Assembly (NCBI GenBank): GCA_028691155.1
Contig: JAQUZV010000156.1
Span: forward strand, 1-5,772
DNA length: 5,772 nt
Reading direction: 5' to 3'
From: Victivallales bacterium
GTDB taxonomy: Bacteria; Verrucomicrobiota; Lentisphaeria; Victivallales; SZUA-371
Below the pieces are notes generated by a model, which saw only the letters and a program-made list of their open reading frames with translations, was not told the DNA's origin and ran no database searches. Position numbers and translations under genes: made by a program. How positions within the stretch are numbered: position 1 is the first letter of the stretch; every line of letters starts with the position of its first letter. Positions 1 through 5,772 of the stretch are shown in pieces.

Positions 1-381
1 GACGCCGACGGTCTCGTACAGTATCGCCGTTTCATCAATAAACGTCGGCAACTCCTTCTTCATCCCGATCGGCGAACAGCCGCCGTGAATGTAACCGGTC
101 AGCGGCAACAGCCCTTTCAACGGAATCAGCCGCATACTCTTGCAATTCGCCGCCCGGGCCGCTTTCTTCAGATTCAGCTCCGTCGACCCGGGAATGACGA
201 AAACGTAATGATTATGGTCCGCACCGCAGGTAACCAGGGTTTTGAAGCACTGTTCCGGCGGCAGCGCGATTTTTCCGGCCACCGTAACCGCATCGACCAG
301 GCCGTCGGCCGCGTCGTACTCGTGCACCCGGAAAGGGATGCCCTCCTGTTCCAGTTGCCGCATGGCATTGGTTTTATTCAT
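1..381 (-). CDS. ybaK: YbaK-family Cys-tRNA(Pro)/aminoacyl-tRNA deacylase, C-terminus cut by window edge
   Basis: Proteins of the YbaK/EbsC family are cytoplasmic trans-editing enzymes. They hydrolyse cysteine mischarged onto tRNA-Pro by prolyl-tRNA synthetase. The visible 127 residues start MNKTNAMRQLEQ and run off the left edge; the family is usually about 155-160 residues, so roughly 30 are missing. Diagnostic elements are the FKTLV segment with the conserved lysine at residue 47, and the family signature GYIHGGCSPIGMKK at residues 96-109. The start at 381-379 is supported by a strong GGAGG-type ribosome binding site 7-8 bases upstream. The gene follows the helicase stop by 44 bases on the same strand with no terminator between them, so it is probably the last visible member of that unit. 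Recognition of the family is firm. Specificity for Cys-tRNA(Pro) is inferred from the YbaK-like signature and not demonstrated. Confidence 0.93.
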   Translation of the reverse strand, partial: MNKTNAMRQLEQEGIPFRVHEYDAADGLVDAVTVAGKIALPPEQCFKTLVTCGADHNHYVFVIPGSTELNLKKAARAANCKSMRLIPLKGLLPLTGYIHGGCSPIGMKKELPTFIDETAILYETVGV

Positions 382-388
382 CGGTGTT

Positions 389-397
389 TCCTCCCCC
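389..397 (-). promoter_or_regulatory. Strong ribosome binding site of ybaK
   Basis: On the minus strand this reads GGGGGAGGA, a near-ideal Shine-Dalgarno sequence 7 bases before the ybaK ATG. It fixes the start codon and suggests that ybaK is translated independently of the helicase upstream. Confidence 0.75.
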
Positions 398-425
398 TGA
401 AACGGTGCGGTCCGAGGCCATGGCG

Positions 426-2465
426 CTATTGCCCGCCGAGCATGGCAAAAATGTCGGCAAATTTCTGATTCAAGTCGTCCTTGCCCATGGTCTGGAAGAG
501 ATCTTCCGGACGGCACTTGTCGACCAGCTCTTCCGGCAACAGCTTGAGAAACTGGGACGGACGCTGGATTTTTTCCATGCCGTAACGCATCCTGGTCCCG
601 GCGTGACTGATGAACAGTCGGGTTTTGGCCCGGGTGATCGCCACATAAAACAACCGCAGTTCCTCATCCAGACTGTTGTCGCGCACCGCGCGTTCGTGGG
701 GAAAAATGTTGAATTCCATTCCAACCAGAAAAACGACGGGAAATTCCAGGCCTTTGGCGGCATGAACGGTGGACAGCGTCACCGCATCGGCATTTTCCTC
801 TTCCTCGGCGGTACGATCGTTATCGTCCAGCAGCGCAAAATTCTCCAGATAATCGGCCAGAGTGGGCGGCTGCTCGCATTTTTTTTCGAACTGGGCGATG
901 GAGTTGATGAATTCGTAGACGTTTTCCTGCCGCGATTCGGCGTCTTCCCGGTCCCGGTAAATTTTCACCAGACCATCCAGATAACCGATTTCACGCAGAT
1001 AGGCGATGGTCTTGTTGGCCAGATCGCCGGGCTCGCCGAAGAGCCGCCGGTGCTTTTCCAGCGTCTGGGAAAAAGCCCGGGCGGACGCATGGCCGCGGCC
1101 GGCAACCAGACCGAGGAACGCGTCCGAACCGATCAGGCGGCAGAACGGCAGGTGTTCGGTCTGCTGCAACCGTTTCAGTTCGCTGATCGCCTTGTCGCCG
1201 ATGCCGCGCGCCGGCACGCCGATAATGCGCAAAAAGCTCTGATCTTCCCGTGGATTAACCAGCAATTTCAGATAGGCGGCGGCATCCTTGATTTCTTTGC
1301 GGTGATAGAATTCCTGCCCGCCGACCAGCCGGTAAGGCACTCCGGCCTGACGCAGCGACTGTTCCAATTGACGCGACATATGATTGGAACGGTACAGAAT
1401 GGCAAAATCATGGTAGCAGCGTTGGGAATCGGTCGCGATTTCCTGTAGAATCATGTTGGCCACAAATCCGGCTTCGTCTTCGGCGGAAGCGGTCTTGACC
1501 ACGGCCAGATTGTCACCATCGCCGTTGGCCGACCACAGTTTCTTGTCGAACCGGGCGGTGTTGGCGGCGATAACCCGGTTGGCGGCGGTAAGAATTTTGT
1601 TGGTGGAACGGTAATTCTGTTCCAGGCGCACTTCTTTGACACCCTTGTGATGGAAATACTGCGGAAACCCGAGGATATTGTCGACCACGGCGCCGCGCCA
1701 GCCGTAAATGCTCTGGTCATCGTCACCGACCACGCACAGATTGCACCGGTCGCCGGCCAGCATCTCGATCATTTTGAACTGAACCATATTGGTGTCCTGA
1801 TATTCGTCCACGAGAAGGAAGCGATAGCGGTCGCGATATTTTTCCAACCGGTCGGGATGTTCGTGAAACAGTCGGTAGACCAAAAAGAGCATATCATCGA
1901 AATCGAGCATATTCTGGTTTTCGAGAATCTGCTGATAACGGCGGTAAATATGGGCCTTGGCGGCCTCCGTTTCGGTATCGGCGGTCCGAATCGCCTGATC
2001 GGGAGTAAGCAACCGGTTCTTGCAGTCGCCGATGTACCATTTGACCTCGCCCAGCGGCAAATTGTCGCTGAGCAGCCCCAGTTCTCCGGCCGCCTGTTTG
2101 AGGATGCCCTGCTGGTCGCTGTCGTCGGCAATGGTAAAGGACGGAGTGAAGCCGAGGACGGCGATATCCTGCCTTAACACCCGGGCGCAAAAAGAGTGAA
2201 AGGTGCCCACCGTGACCTGTCGGGCTACGGCCGGCGTCACCATAGCGGCAATCCGCTCCTTCATTTCCCGGGCCGCCTTGTTGGTAAAAGTCATGGCCAG
2301 AATCTGTTCCGGCGGAATCCCCTGCTGCAGCATATAGGCAATCCGGAAGGTGATGACGCGGGTCTTCCCGGTCCCGGCACCGGCCAGGACCAGGACCGGA
2401 CCGTAAATGGTCCGGGCCGCTTCCCGCTGCTGCGGGTTGAGTTGGTCGAGAAGCGAACCGCCCAT
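426..2465 (-). CDS. UvrD/Rep/PcrA-family superfamily 1A ATP-dependent 3'-5' DNA helicase
   Basis: This 679-residue protein is a complete SF1A helicase that would unwind DNA 3' to 5' using ATP, in replication restart or repair. All family motifs are present in order: Q motif LNPQQREA (9-16), Walker A AGAGTGKT (28-35), motif Ia TFTNKAAREMKE (59-70), GTFHSF (87-92), Walker B VDEYQDTN (219-226), motif III GDDDQSIYGWRGA (247-259), motif IV LEQNYRST (281-288), motif V STVHAAKGLEF (565-575) and motif VI LRLFYVAITRAK (603-614). The length is close to E. coli Rep (about 673), and the NMLDFDD and RPSQFL segments are Rep-like. The extended C-terminal tail of PcrA and UvrD is absent. Rep, PcrA or UvrD cannot be separated with certainty by eye, so no symbol is given. 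One oddity is GMEFNIFPH (582-590), where relatives usually read GMEEGxFPH. The ATG lies two bases after the purO stop with only a weak, distant GGTGGA, suggesting translational coupling. Confidence 0.95.
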   Translation of the reverse strand: MGGSLLDQLNPQQREAARTIYGPVLVLAGAGTGKTRVITFRIAYMLQQGIPPEQILAMTFTNKAAREMKERIAAMVTPAVARQVTVGTFHSFCARVLRQDIAVLGFTPSFTIADDSDQQGILKQAAGELGLLSDNLPLGEVKWYIGDCKNRLLTPDQAIRTADTETEAAKAHIYRRYQQILENQNMLDFDDMLFLVYRLFHEHPDRLEKYRDRYRFLLVDEYQDTNMVQFKMIEMLAGDRCNLCVVGDDDQSIYGWRGAVVDNILGFPQYFHHKGVKEVRLEQNYRSTNKILTAANRVIAANTARFDKKLWSANGDGDNLAVVKTASAEDEAGFVANMILQEIATDSQRCYHDFAILYRSNHMSRQLEQSLRQAGVPYRLVGGQEFYHRKEIKDAAAYLKLLVNPREDQSFLRIIGVPARGIGDKAISELKRLQQTEHLPFCRLIGSDAFLGLVAGRGHASARAFSQTLEKHRRLFGEPGDLANKTIAYLREIGYLDGLVKIYRDREDAESRQENVYEFINSIAQFEKKCEQPPTLADYLENFALLDDNDRTAEEEENADAVTLSTVHAAKGLEFPVVFLVGMEFNIFPHERAVRDNSLDEELRLFYVAITRAKTRLFISHAGTRMRYGMEKIQRPSQFLKLLPEELVDKCRPEDLFQTMGKDDLNQKFADIFAMLGGQ

Positions 2466-2467
2466 GA

Positions 2468-3103
2468 CTATACCGTTTCCACCGCCAACTCGAAGTCGCC
2501 GTCCTTTACCATAACGGCAGCAGCGGTTACCGGATGTTCCAGTTCGGCAAACACCCCACCGCGAATGACATGGGCACAGGCTCCGGCGGCATCGGCGGCA
2601 TCAAAGGCGACGTCGCAACGGCAGTCTTCCGGAACATTGTGTTCATAGGTGGCCACATAAAAAGCGGCGCCGGGCTGCAACTTGAATTCACGCACCAGCA
2701 ACGCGTCATGGCGAACAATGCCCAACCAGCCGGAAGTGTTTTTCCGACTGACGGCAGCCACGATCCGCGGCGTATTGTAGGAATCCTTCTCATAATCCAT
2801 CGCCAGCAAACCGAGGGCAAACGCATCGCGGATCGCCATGCCCTGGGCAATCTTTTCCACGATCGGATCGGTGTGGGAACCATTGCTGACCACGGCAACG
2901 TCACCGGCCAGCCGGACACAGTTATAAGCGATATAGGGATTTTTGCTCAAATCGCTCTCGAAGCCGGACCGGGGCATGATCGCCACAGTCCGACCGGTCA
3001 ACCGGGCTTCGCGATTCGGAAACGAACGGGACGAAACCCGATACATGGCGGCAACTGCGCCTGCCCGATTCATGCCGACGGCCACGATTCTTCCAACATA
3101 CAT
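2468..3103 (-). CDS. purO: Archaeal-type IMP cyclohydrolase (PurO family)
   Basis: PurO catalyses the last step of de novo IMP synthesis: ring closure of FAICAR to IMP in the cytoplasm. In most bacteria this is done by the unrelated cyclohydrolase domain of PurH. The 211-residue protein matches what I recall of archaeal PurO along its whole length: MYVGR start, YRVSSRSFPNREA (21-33), KNPYIAYNCV (54-63), VVSNGSHTD (71-79), AMDYEKDSYNTPRI (101-114), GIVRHDALLV (128-137) and FAELEHPV (185-192). The length is typical of the family. The frame stays open upstream to 3301, but that extension overlaps the fklB gene. The start at 3103-3101 has a good GGAGAG site nine bases upstream and gives the conserved N-terminus. 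The gene lies 44 bases after fklB and 2 bases before the helicase. Family assignment is strong; activity is inferred. Whether the genome also encodes PurH cannot be seen here. Confidence 0.9.
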   Translation of the reverse strand: MYVGRIVAVGMNRAGAVAAMYRVSSRSFPNREARLTGRTVAIMPRSGFESDLSKNPYIAYNCVRLAGDVAVVSNGSHTDPIVEKIAQGMAIRDAFALGLLAMDYEKDSYNTPRIVAAVSRKNTSGWLGIVRHDALLVREFKLQPGAAFYVATYEHNVPEDCRCDVAFDAADAAGACAHVIRGGVFAELEHPVTAAAVMVKDGDFELAVETV

Positions 3104-3112
3104 AATTTTTTT

Positions 3113-3118
3113 CTCTCC
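3113..3118 (-). promoter_or_regulatory. Ribosome binding site that decides the purO start
   Basis: The minus strand reads GGAGAG followed by the A-rich spacer AAAAAAATT and then ATG at 3103. This nine-base spacing selects the MYVGR start over upstream in-frame codons that would overlap fklB. Confidence 0.7.
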
Positions 3119-3147
3119 GAATTTTAAACAGGTTGCGATCCCCGGAC

Positions 3148-3777
3148 TCAACCGACGATGTCCAGCAGTTCGACTTCGAAAATCAACATCTGGTCCGGCC
3201 CGATGGCCGCACCGGCGCCGCGGTTGCCGTACGCCAGATTGGCGGGGATAAACAACTGATATTTGCTGCCGACCTGCATCAACTGCAACGCTTCGGTCCA
3301 CCCGGCAATAACCCCGTTGACCGGGAAAGTGGCCGGTTCGCCGCGCTGTACGGAACTGTCAAATACAGTACCGTCCGGCAACGTACCGGTATAATGGACG
3401 GAAACCACACTCTCGCCCATCGGTTTCTTCCCCTGACCGGCATTCAATACTTTATACTGGAGTCCGGAAGCGGTAACAGACACATCCTTATGCTTCTTAT
3501 TGGCCGCAAGGAATTCTTCCTGCTGCCGGCGGTTTTCCGTCGCCTTGACCTGGGCATGTTTTTCGCCGGCGGCCCGCAGTTCTTCCTGAAATTTCTGCAT
3601 CAGGGCCACAAATTCCTTTTCGGGAAGCTGCAACGGCTGTTCGGTGAAGACATCGGTAATGCCGGCCACGGCCGCGGCCAGGGAAATTTTTACCGGCAGA
3701 CGCTTGAAAGAAGCGCCGATATCCATCCCCAGGGCATAACTGGTCTTTTCGCTGTCGGTTGTCAGGGAGAGGCTCAT
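3148..3777 (-). CDS. fklB: FKBP-type peptidyl-prolyl cis-trans isomerase, FklB-like
   Basis: This 209-residue protein would catalyse cis-trans isomerisation of Xaa-Pro bonds and assist protein folding. Residues 1 to about 100 resemble the helical N-terminal dimerisation domain of FklB/FkpA/Mip proteins (SYALGMDIG near 13-21, then a charged, probably coiled helix at about 53-97). The FKBP catalytic domain follows: GLQYKVL (105-111), VHYTGTL (127-133), DGTVFDSS (135-142), GVIAGW (155-160), IPANLAYG (177-184) and LIFEVELL (198-205). There is no signal peptide, so a cytoplasmic FklB-like role is favoured over periplasmic FkpA or surface Mip. The frame is open 16 codons further upstream, but the chosen ATG at 3777-3775 has an AAGGA site seven bases before it and gives the typical family length of about 206. 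It is the first gene after the intergenic region and probably leads the unit with purO. Confidence 0.93.
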   Translation of the reverse strand: MSLSLTTDSEKTSYALGMDIGASFKRLPVKISLAAAVAGITDVFTEQPLQLPEKEFVALMQKFQEELRAAGEKHAQVKATENRRQQEEFLAANKKHKDVSVTASGLQYKVLNAGQGKKPMGESVVSVHYTGTLPDGTVFDSSVQRGEPATFPVNGVIAGWTEALQLMQVGSKYQLFIPANLAYGNRGAGAAIGPDQMLIFEVELLDIVG

Positions 3778-3784
3778 AGTATTT

Positions 3785-3789
3785 TCCTT
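3785..3789 (-). promoter_or_regulatory. Ribosome binding site that decides the fklB start
   Basis: The minus strand reads AAGGA seven bases before the ATG at 3777. No comparable site precedes the upstream in-frame ATG at 3825, so the shorter 209-residue product is preferred. Confidence 0.6.
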
Positions 3790-3844
3790 AAATCGTAAAA
3801 GGTTCGCTTTGAATCGCGCCGCCACCCTAAGCCGACGCCCGAAA

Positions 3845-3877
3845 AGTATAATCTAACCCGACCGGCACGATAATCAA
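3845..3877 (-). promoter_or_regulatory. Candidate sigma-70-type promoter for the fklB-purO-helicase-ybaK unit
   Basis: On the minus strand a TTGATT hexamer (3872-3877) precedes an A+T-rich segment containing TAGATT, 16 bases downstream, and the overlapping TATACT (3845-3850), which is the better -10 match but 21 bases away. The segment is clearly more A+T-rich than its surroundings and lies about 70-100 bases before the fklB ATG, between the upstream terminator and the gene. The hexamers and spacing are imperfect, so this is only a candidate. Confidence 0.3.
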
Positions 3878-3897
3878 GCGCCAGGAGTCATCCGGGT

Positions 3898-3936
3898 ACA
3901 AGAAATCGCCGTCCGGCTCCCGGCCGGACGGCGATT
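3898..3936 (-). terminator. Rho-independent terminator of the pst-phoU operon
   Basis: A perfect 14-bp inverted repeat (3904-3917 with 3923-3936) has a five-base loop and a very GC-rich stem. Read on the minus strand, the stem is followed by TTTCTTGT, a short imperfect T-rich tail; read on the plus strand there is no T-run. It lies about 80 bases after the phoU stop and before the fklB promoter candidate, where the end of the phosphate operon would be expected. The weak T-tract leaves some doubt about its efficiency. Confidence 0.7.
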
Positions 3937-4017
3937 CAAACGACAGCACAACAGATGTAACCACCGCCCTGCCGCCCCGGCGAATGTTCTCCCGATAGGC
4001 GGCATGGAAGTTCCCGC

Positions 4018-4728
4018 TTATTTTTTCGCGTCGACCTTTCCGACGGCAAAATGCTCCGGATGCTCCAGATCGGTGTGGCGCACGATATTGCCGGTAACCA
4101 TGTAAATAACATCCTCACAGATGTTGGTGGAAATATCGGCAATCCGTTCCAACTGCTTGGATACGCTCAACTGCGGAATATACATCTCGGTATGCTCCGG
4201 ATCCCGACGGATAAGTTCGGTGATCCGATCATGAAAGTCGCTGTTCAACCGGTCGATCTCATCATCCCGGCCGATGACCTCCAATGCCAGCATGGCATCG
4301 TTGCGGACCAGCGAATCGAGCGTGGATTTCATCATCAGTTGGGTTTTCGTGGTCATTTCCTCGAAATCGAGCTGCTGATGCCAGGCCAGTTCTTCGGCCC
4401 GTTCGACCAGATTCAAGGTCCGTTCGGCAATATTGCAGGACAAGTCGCCGATCCGTTCCAGGTCGTTGTTCACTTTGAGACAAATAACGATATAACGCAA
4501 ATCGGCCGCCACCGGCTGGTAGAGAGCCAGCAGCTTCAGACACTCTTCCTCGATATCGATCTCACGTTGGTCTATCACCTTGTCATCGGCGATAACTTTG
4601 CGGGCTTTGCCGCGATCCTGCGCCGCGAAAGAAGCCACGGCCAGGGCCAGATTTTCTTCGACAAAAGCGCACTGGGTCAGGATTTTTTTCTTGAGATTTT
4701 CAATCTCTTTCTGGAAATGCATGTTCAT
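4018..4728 (-). CDS. phoU: Phosphate-specific transport system accessory protein PhoU
   Basis: PhoU is a cytoplasmic, metal-binding helical-bundle protein. It works with the Pst transporter and, in many bacteria, the PhoR-type sensor kinase to repress the Pho response when phosphate is plentiful. The 236-residue length is typical. The two symmetric PhoU repeats each carry the metal-cluster motif: ERIGDLSCNIAER (91-103) in the first and ERIADISTNICED (194-206) in the second. PVAADLRYI (72-80) is another family hallmark. The gene follows pstB by 15 bases, the common pstB-phoU arrangement, and ends before a terminator hairpin. Two in-frame ATGs (residues 1 and 3) are each preceded by a suitably spaced GGAG (4737-4740 and 4732-4735), so the start could be two codons later. 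No sensor kinase or response regulator gene is in the window. Confidence 0.97.
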   Translation of the reverse strand: MNMHFQKEIENLKKKILTQCAFVEENLALAVASFAAQDRGKARKVIADDKVIDQREIDIEEECLKLLALYQPVAADLRYIVICLKVNNDLERIGDLSCNIAERTLNLVERAEELAWHQQLDFEEMTTKTQLMMKSTLDSLVRNDAMLALEVIGRDDEIDRLNSDFHDRITELIRRDPEHTEMYIPQLSVSKQLERIADISTNICEDVIYMVTGNIVRHTDLEHPEHFAVGKVDAKK

Positions 4729-4743
4729 TTGCTCCGCTCCCGT

Positions 4744-5523
4744 TCATCCAAACCGTCCGGTAATGTACTCTTCGGTTTTTTTGTTTTGCGGACGGGTGAA
4801 AATCATTTCCGTCTCGCCGAATTCCACAATATAGCCCTTATAAAAGAAGGCCGTATAATCGGAGACCCGGGCCGCCTGCTGCATGTTATGAGTAACGATA
4901 ACGATGGTGTAATCCTTTTTCAATTCCTCGATCAGATTTTCCACCTTCAACGTCCCGATCGGATCGATGGCGGAGGTCGGTTCGTCCATCAGCAGGATTT
5001 CCGGTTCGACGGCAATGGCCCGGGCAATGCAGAGCCGCTGCTGCTGTCCTCCGGACAAGGAAGTTCCGGGCTGATGAAGTTTGTCTTTGACCTCATCCCA
5101 AAGCGCCGCCTGACGCAGGGCTTTTTCCACCCGGGCCGCAACATCGTTGCGCCCCAAGCGGTAATGCAGCCGCAGCGAGTAAGCGACGTTTTCGAATACG
5201 GACATGGGAAACGGGGTCGGCTTCTGGAAAATCATCCCGATGCGACGGCGCAGCTCCAACAGGTCGACGGAGCGGTCGAGCAGATTCTGCCCGTTGTAGC
5301 TGATAACCCCGACCGCCCGCTGTTCCCGGTACAATTCGAAAATGCGGTTGTAAGTCCGCAAATGGGTCGATTTACCGCACCCGGACGGACCGATCACGGC
5401 GGTAACCTTCTTCTCGTAAATTTCCAGGTCGTTGTTGAACAACGCCTGGTGATCGCCATAGAAAAAATTCAGGTTGCGCACGGACAACTTGACCGGCGGC
5501 CTGCTCTGGTTTTCCTGTTTCAT
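4744..5523 (-). CDS. pstB: Phosphate ABC transporter ATP-binding protein PstB
   Basis: PstB is the cytoplasmic ATPase of the PstSCAB high-affinity phosphate importer; it docks on PstC and PstA and drives uptake. The 259-residue protein has all ABC motifs: Walker A GPSGCGKST (45-53), Q-loop IFQKPTPFPMSVFENV (98-113, a PstB hallmark), signature LSGGQQQR (156-163), Walker B and D-loop ILLMDEPTSAIDP (176-188) and the H-loop histidine in VTHN (212). The frame extends ten codons upstream to 5553, but the ATG at 5523 is preferred: it overlaps the pstA stop as ATGA, the usual coupled arrangement, and GGAG lies eight bases upstream. After Walker A it reads HLRTYNRIFELY, where many PstB proteins read a hydrophobic residue and LNRMNDL; this is a lineage variant and not a sign of damage. 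Confidence 0.97.
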   Translation of the reverse strand: MKQENQSRPPVKLSVRNLNFFYGDHQALFNNDLEIYEKKVTAVIGPSGCGKSTHLRTYNRIFELYREQRAVGVISYNGQNLLDRSVDLLELRRRIGMIFQKPTPFPMSVFENVAYSLRLHYRLGRNDVAARVEKALRQAALWDEVKDKLHQPGTSLSGGQQQRLCIARAIAVEPEILLMDEPTSAIDPIGTLKVENLIEELKKDYTIVIVTHNMQQAARVSDYTAFFYKGYIVEFGETEMIFTRPQNKKTEEYITGRFG

Positions 5524-5772
5524 GCTTTTTTCTCCCGGAAAATCGTTCGGCAACAGATATTCAGAATCAAAATCGCCGCGGTGACCAGCATCGCCGCGCC
5601 CCAGGCGCGCACGTGCATTTCGTCATACGGCGAGTTGGTGGCATATTCATTGATGGTTACCGTCAGATTAGCCGTCGGCTGGCTAAAACAGCCTCCCGGC
5701 CAGGTATCGCTCCACAGCGCGGTAAAGAGCAGCGGCGCCGTTTCACCGCTGACCCGCGCCACCGCCAGCAAC
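5520..5772 (-). CDS. pstA: Phosphate ABC transporter permease PstA, C-terminal fragment cut by window edge
   Basis: PstA is one of the two inner-membrane permease subunits of the phosphate importer. Only the last 83 residues are visible; the 5' part lies beyond the right edge. The fragment opens with LLAVARVSGETAPLLFTAL, the conserved PstA cytoplasmic coupling-loop region that contacts PstB. A polar loop (about 20-55) follows, then a hydrophobic C-terminal helix (AWGAAMLVTAAILILNICC, about 56-74) and a basic tail REKKA. The apparent first codon, TTG, is an internal leucine and not a start. The stop TGA overlaps the pstB ATG by four bases, which indicates translational coupling and supports the operon order pstA-pstB-phoU. 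Confidence 0.93.
   Translation of the reverse strand, partial: LLAVARVSGETAPLLFTALWSDTWPGGCFSQPTANLTVTINEYATNSPYDEMHVRAWGAAMLVTAAILILNICCRTIFREKKA

Larger units (their letters stand above)
3778..4017. other. Intergenic region between phoU and fklB
   Basis: This 240-bp gap is the only sizeable non-coding stretch. From the phoU side it holds about 80 bases without recognisable structure, then the terminator hairpin (3904-3936), then the A+T-rich promoter candidate and the fklB leader. No tRNA, riboswitch or convincing small protein is visible. It separates the phosphate block from the fklB block. Confidence 0.7.

Noticed and set aside
384..1448. A 354-codon open frame on the plus strand opposite the helicase
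   Set aside because: It is fully antisense to the 3' half of a helicase with every motif intact, shows no recognisable domain, and is phenylalanine/glutamine-rich in the way reverse-complement shadows are.
1647..2177. A 176-codon plus-strand open frame opposite the 5' half of the helicase
   Set aside because: It is antisense to the conserved Walker B and neighbouring regions of the helicase and shows no family motif.
3104..3301. N-terminal extension of the purO frame to give 277 residues
   Set aside because: The extra 66 residues overlap the conserved C-terminal FKBP domain in another frame, are arginine-rich and unlike PurO, while the ATG at 3103 has a good ribosome binding site and the family N-terminus.
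3133..3798. A 221-codon plus-strand open frame opposite fklB
   Set aside because: It lies antisense to the complete FKBP gene and has no recognisable motif.
3874..4005. A 43-codon minus-strand open frame in the phoU-fklB gap
   Set aside because: It reads straight through the terminator hairpin, is rich in Arg, Gly, Ala and Pro as expected of non-coding GC-rich DNA, and resembles no known small protein.
3778..4017. Possible PHO box or riboswitch in the intergenic gap
   Set aside because: I saw no repeated PHO-box-like elements and no riboswitch-like paired core apart from the single terminator hairpin. Any Pho control of the pst genes would act at a promoter beyond the right edge.
1..5772. 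Mobile element, defence island or CRISPR
   Set aside because: No transposase, integrase, direct repeat array, attachment-site duplication or defence gene is present, and composition looks even across the window.

Overview
This is a compact stretch of bacterial chromosome of moderately high GC. All six recognisable genes lie on the minus strand, so transcription runs from the right edge to the left. In that order they are: the 3' end of pstA, pstB, phoU, a 240-bp intergenic region with a terminator hairpin, an FKBP-type prolyl isomerase (fklB-like), an archaeal-type IMP cyclohydrolase (purO), a UvrD/Rep-family DNA helicase, and the 5' part of ybaK. Nearly every base outside the intergenic region is coding.

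Right block (about 4018-5772): the end of a phosphate-uptake operon. PstA (inner-membrane permease) and PstB (ATPase) belong to the PstSCAB phosphate ABC transporter. PhoU is the metal-binding regulator that links the transporter to phosphate signalling. pstA and pstB overlap by four bases (ATGA), and phoU starts 15 bases after pstB, so the three are almost certainly co-transcribed. A 14-bp perfect inverted repeat followed by a T-rich run closes this unit.

Left block (about 1-3777): fklB, purO, the helicase and ybaK follow in the same direction with gaps of 44, 2 and 44 bases. They look like one transcription unit, although their functions differ (protein folding, purine synthesis, DNA unwinding, tRNA proofreading). 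A weak promoter candidate lies in the intergenic region upstream of fklB. The purO stop codon is two bases before the helicase ATG, which suggests translational coupling.

Organism: the Rep, FklB and YbaK types and the GGAG-type ribosome binding sites indicate a bacterium, probably Gram-negative in style. The archaeal-type PurO is unusual for a typical proteobacterium. A member of the Planctomycetes-Verrucomicrobia-Lentisphaerae group or another less-studied lineage is possible, but this is a guess from gene content only. I see no rRNA, tRNA, CRISPR array, insertion sequence, phage gene or defence system. The one feature that stands out is purO. I found no previously undescribed system here.
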